A DNA stretch of 64,000 bases from Aestuariivirga litoralis (GCF_003234965.1 NZ_QKVK01000002.1:601914-665913), one strand, 5' to 3'; positions 1 through 8,497 are shown, counted from the stretch's first letter. Made by a program: numbers and translations. The notes: generated from the sequence alone by a model not told the origin.

Positions 1-389
1 GCGATAACTTCGTGCTTGCTAGCATTCCCCTTGCGGCAGGCATGCCGTTTCCAGGTTCCGACCGGCACGCCTTGGTACGGGATACCGCGCCCCTCGCACC
101 AGGCGGTCAGCGTAGCGAGCAGTCCGCCGAAGACATGTGCTGCGTCCGTGCCGATGTGGCGGCGCACTTCCTCGAAGTAGACGACATCGATGCCGCCGGT
201 AACCTCGAGCGTCTGTTCGAGCCACCGTCCGAAGCGGAGGTAGCGCATGCCTCCGCCTTCGAAGCGGGTCGGACGGAACTCGGCCGTGCCATGCAGGATC
301 CGGCAGCGGCCGTTGCGGACAGCCCAGCCAGTGGTGCTGCCCAAATCGAGCGCGAGAATGCTCGCGACGTTGTCAGGTGATTGGGTCAT
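1..389 (-). CDS. RuvC-like Holliday-junction resolvase of phage type (partial, 3' end beyond window)
   Basis: The reading frame starts at ATG 389 after a strong AGGAGG ribosome-binding site and stays open for 129 codons to the window edge, so the C-terminus is missing. The N-terminus reads SILALDLGSTTGWAV (residues 10-24), the first RNase H-fold strand of RuvC-like nucleases with catalytic-type Asp15. A second acidic motif, VVYFEEVRRH, lies near residue 70. Phages use such enzymes to resolve branched replication intermediates. It follows the primase gene in the same direction after a 385-base gap. Family assignment rests on the fold motifs; the remaining catalytic residues lie outside the window. 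Confidence 0.75.
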   Translation of the reverse strand, partial: MTQSPDNVASILALDLGSTTGWAVRNGRCRILHGTAEFRPTRFEGGGMRYLRFGRWLEQTLEVTGGIDVVYFEEVRRHIGTDAAHVFGGLLATLTAWCEGRGIPYQGVPVGTWKRHACRKGNASKHEVI

Positions 390-518
390 GACGACCTCCT
401 CTTCGGGTTGGCGGCCGGGGCGATGTCGCTGTCCTGTGAAGGAGGCGCATCGCCCGGACCCGAAAGGGGTCTGGTCAGGTCATCTGCCAGGCGGAAAACC
501 GCCGGAGGCTTTCTTCAG

Positions 519-545
519 TTTCTTCAAGAGCCGTTCTTGAAGGAA
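519..545. other. hairpin-forming inverted repeat
   Basis: Arms 519-529 and 535-545 pair over 11 positions (one G-T) around a 5-base loop; the core is CTTCAAGA/TCTTGAAG. It lies in the gap between the primase and the resolvase. No T-run follows on either strand, so it is not a classical terminator. It may protect RNA ends or belong to a replication origin. Confidence 0.5.
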
Positions 546-582
546 GTCGGGGGTTAAGTCCTTGAGATGACTACCCTCTGTA

Positions 583-745
583 CCTTCTTTCAATATTTCT
601 ATTATTTCAATGGATACTCAATTCTATCTATAACGCGCGCGCGGGGATGCACATACATACATGGCACTCCTTGAAAGATTGAAAGAAGGGTCCGCGCAGA
701 AAAACCCGATTCAGATCAGCCACTTCTGAGGCAACTTCTTTCAAT
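583..745. repeat. three copies of CTTCTTTCAAT in the gene-free gap 390-774 (possible origin or operator)
   Basis: The 385-base gap between the two phage genes holds no credible gene. It contains CTTCTTTCAAT at 584-594, its exact complement at 678-688 and a third direct copy at 735-745. The first two share 12 bases (583-594 and 678-689). The gap is AT-richer than its surroundings. Repeats next to a primase-helicase gene suggest a replication origin or a protein-binding array. The repeat is seen; the function is inferred. Confidence 0.5.
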
Positions 746-774
746 TGAAGAATGGGTGGCATTGAAGGAAGCCC

Positions 775-3042
775 TCAGACCACGACGCGGTAGATCATGG
801 CCCTGCGTCCACCAGTCTCCCGCATCGCCGGTTTGATGTCCCCGCTTTCGATCAGAGTATTGAGAATGTCATCGCGATCGCGCGCCTTCAGCCACTGCGA
901 TGCGCGCGTAAGCTCCGATTTCGTCAGCCCGCTGCTTCCGGCGACACGGATGATCTCCCGAAGGCGCTTCAAATGGGCCTCCGTCTCGGTGTCCGCGACA
1001 TGACGCTCGACGGCCTCCATCGTCCGGCCGGCAAAGTGCCGCACGAAGCGGATCGCCCACTCGGCATCATGCGCGTCGATGACAGGTTGCGCCGAATCAC
1101 GCCCCACAGCGATGATCAGCGCCAGCTTCATGGCATTCTCGCCGATGCGGGCGAGGATCGAGGTGAAGGCCGTTCCGGCGGCGGATCGAAGTTCCACCGT
1201 CAGCTCACGACTGAGCATCGCAGAGCAAGTCCTCGCATCCCCCGTCATCGGCACAACGGCAGCATCCACAGCGGCGCTTGCGCCGGAGGTCTTGCCGACA
1301 AGATTGCCACGCTGCCGACCACCACCAGCGGCGATCCTTTGCAGGCCTTCCAGCAGCTCCCGCGGCGCCTCCCGCAGTCCTGCCCCGAGATTTTCGTCGG
1401 GATAGCTGTCCTCGCTGGGCAGGATGAGGAAACGGGCGAGAGAGCCGTCCGCCACGTTCGCCCCCTGCAAGGCGCCCCAGAAGTGCAGCGGCGTGGTCGT
1501 GCCGTAGACAGAAAGGCATGGCTCGACGATGTCGCGCCGCTCGTTCATGCCGTCCCGATTGGCATACTCGGCCCCCAGGAATATGCCTCCGGCGGCCGTG
1601 AAGAGCTCCGTCATGTTGTCGAGTATCTCGGTGATGTGACGCGGGCTGCGCTTCCTGTCCGCGGCGGCCGAAAGGAACATGCCGAATTCGTCGATCTGAA
1701 ACAGGATGGCGGGCTGCCGGTGAAGTGCCGTCAGCAGCCCTGCCCCCGAGGCGATCTTGTTGCCACCGAGGTGATTGGCGAGCCCGGCCTCGAAGAACAC
1801 CTCGTTGACGATTTCGCGGGCGTGGTTCTTGCCGGAGCCACTGTCGGCGATGCCGACGACATAAAGGTTCGACCGGAGATTGCTCTCCGTCCGGTAGAGC
1901 CTGCCCATCAGCGCTCCGATGGCGCAGAGGCTGGCGCCGAGCGACAAGAGCGGCTGCGGCCGGCGGGCGGTGGCAATCATGTAACGGGTGAGATCTCCCA
2001 CCAGGCCACCCGGAATGACCAGATCGAAGGGCGCGGCAGGAGCAGTCGCAGGGCGCGGGTTCGAAGGTTCCGAGAGTTTCTCCAGCAGTGCGCTGGCCGG
2101 ATGCGCATCTTCAACAGGCAATGAGCCATCAAGCACGAGACCCGCGTCAGGAACCCAGCCGCGCTCCATCGCGAGATGATAGATCGTGCCCGCGCCGATG
2201 CTGTTGGGCTTGAAGGACACCCAGCTTCGTGCGGTGAAGGCATCGTCATTCTTGGCTGCCTGCGCCGACCAGGCGACGAACAGCTCTGCCCCGTCCTCGC
2301 CCAGCGCACCCTTGAGCGCCAGACCGACACGCACCCAGCTGTCGTAGTCGAGCTCGGCGTTGGGGATGAAGGCCAGCGCCGCGCGGATTGCAGGGAGTGT
2401 TCCCCTCCGGGTATGGGCTGGCAAGCCAGAAGTGCTTGCCCCATCGCAAAGCGATGCCGGGCGCTGTTCCGCTGGAAGGCGCGAATAGGCCTCATCGAGA
2501 AACGCGCGCGCCATGTCCTCGTCGATCTCGGGCAGGCTGGCGACATCAATGTCCGCAAGTCCCTCCTCCGGCCACGCGTAGGGTTCGCCTGTTGCGGGGT
2601 GGATCGCATAGGCGACGAACTGCTGGCCGAGGCACAACACCTCCAGCGGGTGGCGCTTGAGGCCTTTGAAGGGCGCCGACGTCCGGTAGACCAGCATTCG
2701 CTTCGGAGCCTGGCCGATACGAATGGCCGGGGTGTCGCCAAGGCGCGCGCGTGCCAGTTGCTCGATCTCCAGCGCCAGTTCCGGATTGTCGGCGATGTCG
2801 ATATCGACCGCCGCCACGGCACCTCCCACGATGCCGATGCCGCAGCCAGGCCAGCGCGACCAGGACTTGAGCTCGATCTCCGTCGTCGGTCGCTCGGAAT
2901 GGCGGTTCCATTCGGGATAGTCGCTCCACGTGCCGCGCGTAAGACGTCCCGGCTTCTTGGTGCCGGGCGCGACCGGGAGAATGGAATAGCCATTGCTCAG
3001 CAGGCGTTCGCCATGGCGCGCCATGAAGTTTTCGTTTGCCAT
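775..3042 (-). CDS. bifunctional DNA primase-polymerase / helicase-type replication protein
   Basis: This 755-residue protein probably initiates DNA synthesis and unwinds template for the phage-like element. Residues 1-190 look like a Prim-Pol domain: the metal-binding pair D80/D82 sits in AAVDIDIAD. Residues about 215-300 resemble a PriCT-type primase C-terminal domain. An ATPase follows with Walker A GIADSGSGKN (397-406) and Walker B ILFQIDEFG (446-454), then a winged-helix-like tail. The start ATG overlaps the stop of the preceding gene (TGATG) and has AAGGAG upstream, so the two are translationally coupled. Combined primase-helicases are usual in prophages and satellites. Confidence in the general role is high. 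Confidence 0.85.
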   Translation of the reverse strand: MANENFMARHGERLLSNGYSILPVAPGTKKPGRLTRGTWSDYPEWNRHSERPTTEIELKSWSRWPGCGIGIVGGAVAAVDIDIADNPELALEIEQLARARLGDTPAIRIGQAPKRMLVYRTSAPFKGLKRHPLEVLCLGQQFVAYAIHPATGEPYAWPEEGLADIDVASLPEIDEDMARAFLDEAYSRLPAEQRPASLCDGASTSGLPAHTRRGTLPAIRAALAFIPNAELDYDSWVRVGLALKGALGEDGAELFVAWSAQAAKNDDAFTARSWVSFKPNSIGAGTIYHLAMERGWVPDAGLVLDGSLPVEDAHPASALLEKLSEPSNPRPATAPAAPFDLVIPGGLVGDLTRYMIATARRPQPLLSLGASLCAIGALMGRLYRTESNLRSNLYVVGIADSGSGKNHAREIVNEVFFEAGLANHLGGNKIASGAGLLTALHRQPAILFQIDEFGMFLSAAADRKRSPRHITEILDNMTELFTAAGGIFLGAEYANRDGMNERRDIVEPCLSVYGTTTPLHFWGALQGANVADGSLARFLILPSEDSYPDENLGAGLREAPRELLEGLQRIAAGGGRQRGNLVGKTSGASAAVDAAVVPMTGDARTCSAMLSRELTVELRSAAGTAFTSILARIGENAMKLALIIAVGRDSAQPVIDAHDAEWAIRFVRHFAGRTMEAVERHVADTETEAHLKRLREIIRVAGSSGLTKSELTRASQWLKARDRDDILNTLIESGDIKPAMRETGGRRAMIYRVVV

Positions 3043-3428
3043 CAGAACGGCACTCCTTGTTTCATGGCGTCAAGCCGATTTCGGTCGGTGGACGCGAGCT
3101 CGCGGAGGCAGTCGCAGTAGCCCGTGACCACGCATTCGATGAAGGTGGTCCACTCTTCCACCGTGAAGGAGGCGAGATCGGTCTTGCCAAGGCTGTCGAG
3201 ATACTCGCCGCCCATCTGGCCGCCATGCTCCATGGCCGCTTTCTCATTGGGGCTCGGATCGATCATGCCTTTCCTCCCGTGACAGATGTCCTGGCAGACG
3301 CGACTGCAGAGCCGCCGGCGGGTCGGGTCCCGGCGGGGGTCGGAAGCCCGGTAGTTGGCGTCGAACCAGCCATGGTGGCGCGGCTCGCGATGGCAGACGG
3401 CGCAAAGGCCGACATCGGTGGCGTGCAT
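3042..3428 (-). CDS. DUF6511-like zinc-finger protein
   Basis: The 128-residue product begins with a cysteine-rich zinc-finger-like part: CAVC near residue 9, then CSRVCQDIC near residue 41. A conserved-looking acidic part (GKTDLASFTVEEW, VVTGYC) follows. I recall this arrangement from phage-encoded DUF6511 proteins of alphaproteobacteria; their function is unknown. The first 163 coding bases overlap the 3' end of the upstream helicase gene in another frame. A second start (ATG 3266) with a near-perfect GGAGG site overlaps the helicase stop as ATGA and would give a 74-residue form without the finger. Which start is used cannot be settled from sequence. Confidence 0.7.
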   Translation of the reverse strand: MHATDVGLCAVCHREPRHHGWFDANYRASDPRRDPTRRRLCSRVCQDICHGRKGMIDPSPNEKAAMEHGGQMGGEYLDSLGKTDLASFTVEEWTTFIECVVTGYCDCLRELASTDRNRLDAMKQGVPF

Positions 3429-4999
3429 GCTTCGAACCTGTGCTTGGAGATTTCAGTGAATTTGCCGTTTGAACGGACGAAGATGTGGCTCGGACGCAGC
3501 AACCCGCCGGACGCATTCAAGGCCTCATCGACCGTCCGCGGGAACGGTGCAACGGACCGGCGCTCCCACCAGCCTTCGGCCTTGAGCCGGGCATAGCCCT
3601 GATGCTCGAAGCAGACCCATTCCTTGTGGATCACGAAGCCACAATGATATTCGGCCCTGAGCGAGGGCGGGCTGCCTTCCTTCACGTGCTTCCTGTAGGT
3701 GACGGAGCTCACCTCCACCCAGCGGTCACGTTTCCCCGACAGGATGGCGAGTGTCGACGCCGTGGGTGCGATCTTCACCTCCGGTGCCGGAAACTCATAG
3801 CCGCAGTCCGAGCATTCGCTCGCGGCGATGGGAAGAATGCTCTCGCATTCCGGACAGACCTTTGTGGGAGCCTCGCCTCCACCAGCTCCGCCAGGCCTGC
3901 GTGGTTCCACGAGGTCGATAGGTCCATGGCGGCTGACATTGCCGGCGAAGTCGAGGACGAGGCAGTTCGCCTTGCCTGGCGCCAGACGCGTGCCCCGACC
4001 CGCCATCTGGACATAGAGACCGGCGGACTTGGTGGGGCGCAGCATCGCGATGAGATCGACACCCGGCGCATTGAAGCCAGTGGTCAGCACGCCCATGGAC
4101 GCCAGTGCGCGGATTTCTCCGCGCTTGAACGCGGCGATGATCTTGTCCCGCTCGTCCTTCGGCGTGTCACCGAAGATGGTCGAACAAGTAATGCCACGGC
4201 CGCGGAACTCCTCGGCAACATGGCGGGCGTGCTCGACGCCCGAGCAGAAGGCAAGCCACGACTTCCGCTCCGCGCCGTAGGCGATGACTTCCGAGACCGC
4301 CGCCCGGGTGATGGCCTCCTTGTCGACAGCCGCCTGCAGCTCGCTGGCAATGAACTCGCCGCCGCGGCTGCCGACACCTCCGACATCTAGCCTCGTCTTC
4401 GGCTGCTTGCTGACCAGCGGGCAGAGGTAGCCCCGGTCGATCAGCTCGCGCACCGACACCTCGAAGGCAAGATCGGTGAACAGCGCCGCATCGCCCTCGT
4501 GCAGCATCCCGCTGTCGAGGCGATAGGGGGTTGCGGTGAAGCCGATCACCTTTAGCTTCGGATTGATCGCCATAAGCTCGTCGATGAAGCGCCGGTACAT
4601 GGTGGCTGAGGAAACCGGGATCAGATGCGCCTCGTCGATCAGTACCAGATCGCAGTGACCGATCTCGACCGCCTTGCGATGGACCGACTGGATGCCGGCG
4701 AAGAGAATGCGGGCATCCGCCTCCCGCCTGCCGAGACCGGCGGAGTAGACACCCGCCGGTGCCTCGGGCCAGAGTCCCAGCATTTCGGCATGGTTCTGGG
4801 CGATCAGTTCCCGCACATGGGTCACGATCAGGATGCGCTGGTCGGGCCAGGTCTTGAGGACGCCCTCGGAGAAGGCAGCCATAACAAGGCTCTTGCCCCC
4901 GGCCGTCGGGATCACGATCAGCGGATTGCCGGTGTGTTTCCCGAAGTAGGCGTAGATGGCATCAATGGCTTCCTGCTGGTAGGGACGAAGTTTCAGCAT
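3263..4999 (-). CDS. superfamily 2 DEAD/DEAH-box helicase
   Basis: This 578-residue ATP-dependent helicase resembles the restriction-type SF2 helicases found in phage replication modules. Visible motifs are Walker A IPTAGGKS (30-37), DEAH (122-125), GFTATPYR near 155 and the arginine-finger motif QMAGRGTRL near 330. A four-cysteine zinc-ribbon-like stretch (CPEC...CSDC) follows near 385-405. The start overlaps the stop of the upstream nuclease by 7 bases. The last ~54 residues are low-complexity Ala/Pro/Thr/Ser and overlap the next gene, so the natural C-terminus may once have been shorter. Confidence 0.87.
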   Translation of the reverse strand: MLKLRPYQQEAIDAIYAYFGKHTGNPLIVIPTAGGKSLVMAAFSEGVLKTWPDQRILIVTHVRELIAQNHAEMLGLWPEAPAGVYSAGLGRREADARILFAGIQSVHRKAVEIGHCDLVLIDEAHLIPVSSATMYRRFIDELMAINPKLKVIGFTATPYRLDSGMLHEGDAALFTDLAFEVSVRELIDRGYLCPLVSKQPKTRLDVGGVGSRGGEFIASELQAAVDKEAITRAAVSEVIAYGAERKSWLAFCSGVEHARHVAEEFRGRGITCSTIFGDTPKDERDKIIAAFKRGEIRALASMGVLTTGFNAPGVDLIAMLRPTKSAGLYVQMAGRGTRLAPGKANCLVLDFAGNVSRHGPIDLVEPRRPGGAGGGEAPTKVCPECESILPIAASECSDCGYEFPAPEVKIAPTASTLAILSGKRDRWVEVSSVTYRKHVKEGSPPSLRAEYHCGFVIHKEWVCFEHQGYARLKAEGWWERRSVAPFPRTVDEALNASGGLLRPSHIFVRSNGKFTEISKHRFEACTPPMSAFAPSAIASRATMAGSTPTTGLPTPAGTRPAGGSAVASARTSVTGGKA

Positions 5000-5940
5000 G
5001 ACTCCACCTCGTCTTCGCTCCGCGCATCATTGACCCAGCACGAGCCGTCCTTCATGCGATAGGCGACGAAGTCATCGCCCGCGCCGCTCACTTCACCGCC
5101 GACAAGATCGGGTATGAACAGGTGCTTGCTACAGGCGATGCGCTGATCGATGGAATCGGGCATGTGGCCGTGCCGGGCGCAGTGCCAGCCACCCTCGACG
5201 GGGGTCGAGTGCAGGCAGGTCCGGCAGGTGACGGCGGCCTTCGCACCCTCGTGGCAGACGGCACGGTGGCTGCACATGCGGCACTCGAACCAGGAGGCGT
5301 CTTCGCTGATCCGGAACGGCGGTCGCGGCGCATCGATGATGCGCGAGGCCTTGGCCATGAGCCTTCCGGCCTCCTCGTGATCGACCTCCACACGCTCGGC
5401 GTAGAGGGCATCGGTGTCCTTGCAAACGGCGAGGTAGAAGGCCCGGGAAATCCCCATCAGATGCATGTAGATCTGCATCTGTGCGGCATGCTGGGGCTTC
5501 GAGGCGGCAACGCCCTTGGAGCCCAGCTGTCCGAAGCTCTTGGCCGAATGCGTCTTGAACTCGAGCACATGCCAGGTTTTCGGGGCCTCGCGGAGCCCCA
5601 GCGCGATGCCGTCCAGAGAACCGCCGAAGTGACCGCCATGGGCCTCGACGCGGAACTGGCGCCCCGTGGCGGGATCGACCTCCAGCACGGTGGCACCCGT
5701 GGCACGGAGATTGCGCACGAGACGTTCTTCCTCGCGTTGTCCGGTCTCGAACAGGCGCAGGATGCGGCCCTCGTGCCGCGAGCATGTGGCCCAGCGGAAG
5801 TCGTACCAGAGGGCGCGCTCGCAGGACTTGCCGATGAGCGACGCGCCGAGATGTTCCCGGAAGCCGTCGCCTTGGGCAGTTTCGTATGTGGCGAGGATTG
5901 CATCGACGGTGGGGGTGGGTACCGGAGGGAGCTTGACCAT
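4993..5940 (-). CDS. PD-(D/E)XK (Cas4/RecB-like) nuclease
   Basis: The 315-residue protein has the layout of a Cas4/RecB-family exonuclease. GGSLDGI supplies the active-site Asp, HVLEFKTH the E-x-K pair, and a later Gln-containing helix (QHAAQMQIYMHL) completes the core. A cysteine group (CRMCSHRAVC, with CRTC after it) may bind an iron-sulfur cluster or zinc. It probably resects DNA ends for recombination, working with the neighbouring helicase. There is a 3-base gap from the upstream gene and a 7-base overlap with the helicase. No cas1/cas2 or CRISPR repeats are present, so a CRISPR role is unlikely. Confidence 0.78.
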   Translation of the reverse strand: MVKLPPVPTPTVDAILATYETAQGDGFREHLGASLIGKSCERALWYDFRWATCSRHEGRILRLFETGQREEERLVRNLRATGATVLEVDPATGRQFRVEAHGGHFGGSLDGIALGLREAPKTWHVLEFKTHSAKSFGQLGSKGVAASKPQHAAQMQIYMHLMGISRAFYLAVCKDTDALYAERVEVDHEEAGRLMAKASRIIDAPRPPFRISEDASWFECRMCSHRAVCHEGAKAAVTCRTCLHSTPVEGGWHCARHGHMPDSIDQRIACSKHLFIPDLVGGEVSGAGDDFVAYRMKDGSCWVNDARSEDEVESC

Positions 5941-5943
5941 GAC

Positions 5944-6315
5944 TCAACCCTCCCCAGCGACGAGGCACCGGGCCTCGTTCAGTACGGTGGCCCAACTCGC
6001 CTCGTCATGGTCCCGGCGCACCACCTCGATGATAGCGTCCTTGAGCCTCGCCTTGCGGCGCGCGGTAACGGGGCCGGTCGCAAGCAGTTCGACGCGCTCG
6101 CGCTGCAGGTGCCGCATGGCCGTCTTGGCGCGGTGGAACCAGCTGGGATCGATCTTCTTGCCCCGGGCCTGACGCTCGAGATCGGCAGCCGCGATCTGCG
6201 TGCGGATACGCGCAATGGCGTCGTCCAGGGCGGCAAGCCGCAACCTGCGCACATCGGGGCCGGCGTCGGACAAGGCTCCGGCGGCCGCGGAATCAGCGGA
6301 ATGAAGGGTATCCAT
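5944..6315 (-). CDS. hypothetical phage protein
   Basis: I do not recognise this 123-residue protein. Start ATG 6315 is chosen because CGGAGA lies just upstream; longer readings run into the preceding gene region. It is rich in Arg, Ala and Glu, with a predicted helical core (residues 20-95), and its basic stretch ARRKARLKD suggests nucleic-acid contact. It sits between the DUF669 gene and the nuclease gene in the replication block, three bases before the nuclease start. Treat as a replication-module accessory of unknown function. Confidence 0.55.
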   Translation of the reverse strand: MDTLHSADSAAAGALSDAGPDVRRLRLAALDDAIARIRTQIAAADLERQARGKKIDPSWFHRAKTAMRHLQRERVELLATGPVTARRKARLKDAIIEVVRRDHDEASWATVLNEARCLVAGEG

Positions 6316-6389
6316 CGATGTCTCCGTAAGTTCGAGGGGAAGACCGCCGCCGAAGGCCTGAGGAAGCCCGGCAGCGGCCTGGTTTTGCC

Positions 6390-6908
6390 TCAGGCCTTGG
6401 CTTTCCACGGTGCCGCGTTGGGGCGCTGCGGCGCCGTGGGCGTTGCCGTGGTGGCGGGACGGACCGGACGCTGCGGCGCTGCCGGGCGTGCGGGCGCTGT
6501 GGGCGCCTCGTCCTTGGGCACGAGGTAGCGGATCTGGTTCCGCTCCTGTCCGCCGTCCTTGGGCTTCCTGATCGAAACCCGGATGGTCATGGGCTTGAAG
6601 TGCAGGTCCTCGGAGTCGCTGACATGCAGTTCCCCCGTCGCATGGCAGATCGCCGACAGCGTGCGCTGGGCCATTTCCACGGTGGTGGGGTTCTGGTTGA
6701 TGAGGTTCAGCTGGTCATAGACCTTGCGGCCCTGATACTGGCCCTCGAGAATGTCCATCCCGATCCAGAGATACTCGCCGGTCCCGCTGCGGGTGGGGCG
6801 CATCTCGCTCTCAACGATCTGGGCAAGATAATCCCCGGCCGGGAGAAGCTCGTAACCGGTGAGGGGCTCGACGCCGCTGGCGTCGAAGGTGGTGTCGAAA
6901 CGTGCCAT
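6390..6908 (-). CDS. DUF669-family phage protein (likely ssDNA-binding)
   Basis: The 172-residue protein starts MARFDTTFDAS and contains the LLPAGDYLAQIVESE and YLWIGMDILEG segments typical of DUF669. These phage proteins are usually encoded beside a RecA-like annealing ATPase and are thought to bind single-stranded DNA. The C-terminal 45 residues are a Pro/Ala/Arg-rich tail ending in PWKAKA, as in disordered tails of SSB-like proteins. Start ATG 6908 follows AGGAA; an upstream extension would overlap the ATPase gene. The ATPase gene lies 29 bases upstream in the same direction. Confidence 0.75.
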   Translation of the reverse strand: MARFDTTFDASGVEPLTGYELLPAGDYLAQIVESEMRPTRSGTGEYLWIGMDILEGQYQGRKVYDQLNLINQNPTTVEMAQRTLSAICHATGELHVSDSEDLHFKPMTIRVSIRKPKDGGQERNQIRYLVPKDEAPTAPARPAAPQRPVRPATTATPTAPQRPNAAPWKAKA

Positions 6909-6937
6909 TGTAATGGTTCCTGTGATGGTGTGTGGGG

Positions 6938-7684
6938 TCAGTCGAACTTGGGCATGGCCGCGGCGAAGGCGTCCCAGTCCAGGGGAAGGACATCGGGAAG
7001 CCCGTAGCGGTTCTTGGCGAGGAAGGCGGGACGCTCGGCGGTGTAGAGAACCCGTTCGCCACTCCCGAGCGCACGGGTCACCTTCTTGTTGAACCCGACA
7101 TCCGATTTCACCGTCGAGATGCGGTAGTTGGCGAACAGCACGATGTCGGCATGTTCCTGCAGCAATGCCGCGGCGCGTGCGTGAAGCTTGATCACGTAGC
7201 GGTCGTAGGGCTCGTGTTCGGGGCTGTCGAAACGCTTGATGTCGGTGTGCGCGAGCTGCACCACCATCATCCGGCGGTCCTCGCGGAGCGCATTGATCCA
7301 GTCGAGGTACTGGCGCCACAGGTCGAGGGCCGCGATATAGCCCTTGCCGTAGCCGGGTTCCTCGATCGTCGACCAGTTGTTGATCTTGCAGGCATGCTGC
7401 CAGATCAGCGGCTCCAGCCAGTCGAGGCTGTCGACCACCAGCGTGCGGTGCTCATGCGGTTCGGCATGGAGCGCTGCCAGCGCCTCGATGACCTCCTCGA
7501 AGCTCCGTGCCAGGGGAAAGTGCGGCAGCTTCAGGGTGCCGAGACCGTCCTCGGTGCAGACAGCGACGGCCTTGTCGCTGCCGGCGGCGAAAGTGGTCTT
7601 GCCCACCCCCGCCACGCCGTGGACGATGATGGCCGGTGGCGTGAGCTGGCTCGAGGTCTTGAGTGATGCGAGAGAGATTGCCAT
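6938..7684 (-). CDS. RecA-fold ATP-binding protein (Sak4-like recombinase candidate)
   Basis: This 248-residue protein carries Walker A HGVAGVGKTT near residue 21 and a Walker B-like strand RTLVVDSLDWLE near 85. It belongs to the phage AAA/RecA-fold group encoded next to DUF669, including Sak4-type single-strand annealing proteins. It probably loads on or anneals ssDNA during phage recombination. Start ATG 7684 follows GAGGT; an alternative GTG 7696 overlaps the upstream stop as GTGA. The link to annealing activity is inferred from fold and neighbourhood. Confidence 0.72.
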   Translation of the reverse strand: MAISLASLKTSSQLTPPAIIVHGVAGVGKTTFAAGSDKAVAVCTEDGLGTLKLPHFPLARSFEEVIEALAALHAEPHEHRTLVVDSLDWLEPLIWQHACKINNWSTIEEPGYGKGYIAALDLWRQYLDWINALREDRRMMVVQLAHTDIKRFDSPEHEPYDRYVIKLHARAAALLQEHADIVLFANYRISTVKSDVGFNKKVTRALGSGERVLYTAERPAFLAKNRYGLPDVLPLDWDAFAAAMPKFD

Positions 7685-7692
7685 GGCGGACC

Positions 7693-7971
7693 TCACTGCG
7701 CGTTGGTGGTTGGTGTGGTCGTGACTGCGCCTTCGCCCAGCGGGGTGCCGCCGGCAGCTATGCCCAGCAGGAAGTCACGGAGCGCATAGAGCTGGTCACG
7801 GGTGCGGTCGTGATTGCCGATCGCGTCGGTGACGATGCGCAGCGCAAAGCCGATCGCCTCGGCATCGGCCAGGGCAATTGCCTCATTGAGGCGGTGGTAC
7901 CGGTCGGGACCGACTACGTCGATCAGCCGGGCGGCAAGCTCCACATGGGAGCGGGTCTGGATTGCGGACAT
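7693..7971 (-). CDS. hypothetical phage protein
   Basis: This 92-residue, mostly helical protein has an acidic N-terminal two thirds and a Thr/Ala-rich tail. I know no family for it. It lies immediately upstream of the RecA-fold ATPase gene and its stop overlaps the alternative GTG start of that gene, so the two are coupled. It may be a small accessory of recombination or of regulation. Confidence 0.5.
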   Translation of the reverse strand: MSAIQTRSHVELAARLIDVVGPDRYHRLNEAIALADAEAIGFALRIVTDAIGNHDRTRDQLYALRDFLLGIAAGGTPLGEGAVTTTPTTNAQ

Positions 7972-8030
7972 GAGTTCTCGTTCCGTTGTTTGACGGTTGA
8001 AAAAAGCGTCGATTGAGAAGGGCTGAAGGT

Positions 8031-8489
8031 TCAGGCGTCGTTGGGCGGCCCGGTCGCCATCGGCATGCCGCCAGCCGGCGCAACTATGTCCGCGGCGGCG
8101 GGCTTCTCGCGGTTGCTCTTGCGCGGCTCACGGGCCAGGGACTGGATGATGCGATAGACGGGCTTCTGCTTCGGCGTATCGGCGCGGCGGACCGCGATGT
8201 ACTCCCAGCAGCCCATGGAGACGCGGCGCTGGATCAGGTGGACCCAGTTCTCGTCGCCCAGCATCCAGGCGGCATTGCCAAGCTCGCCGATCTTGCGGCG
8301 GACGGCCTCGGAGTAGCCGTCGATGTGCGGGAGACGGTCGCGGCTCAGATGCCCGGTGTAATAGACAATCCGGGCGCCGGGCCTGGCGTCGGCGACCCAG
8401 ACGCAGAGGTCGACGTCGTTCATGATGTCGGTAACCGTGAGGTCCCGGCTCCGGGGGAAGATCGAGGAGTTGGTTGCGATGTTCAGCAT
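8031..8489 (-). CDS. hypothetical phage protein
   Basis: This 152-residue protein has an ATG start preceded by GAGGT. It contains a compact segment with several aromatic residues (DVDLCVWVADARPG, RIVYYTGHLSRDRLP, MGCWEYIAVRR) that looks like a small folded domain, then a basic, disordered C-terminus. I do not recognise a named family. It stands second in the leftward early operon, 8 bases after the sigma-like gene. A nucleic-acid-related accessory role is possible but not shown. Confidence 0.5.
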   Translation of the reverse strand: MLNIATNSSIFPRSRDLTVTDIMNDVDLCVWVADARPGARIVYYTGHLSRDRLPHIDGYSEAVRRKIGELGNAAWMLGDENWVHLIQRRVSMGCWEYIAVRRADTPKQKPVYRIIQSLAREPRKSNREKPAAADIVAPAGGMPMATGPPNDA

Positions 8490-8497
8490 TAGAGACC

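Noticed and set aside
12..380. Plus-strand open frame of 122 codons at the left edge
   Set aside because: It is antisense to the RuvC-like gene, has low-complexity composition and no ribosome-binding site; the minus-strand frame has a clear motif and AGGAGG.
519..545. Hairpin as a terminator of the primase gene
   Set aside because: There is no T-run on the minus strand after the stem, and it lies over 200 bases past the primase stop.
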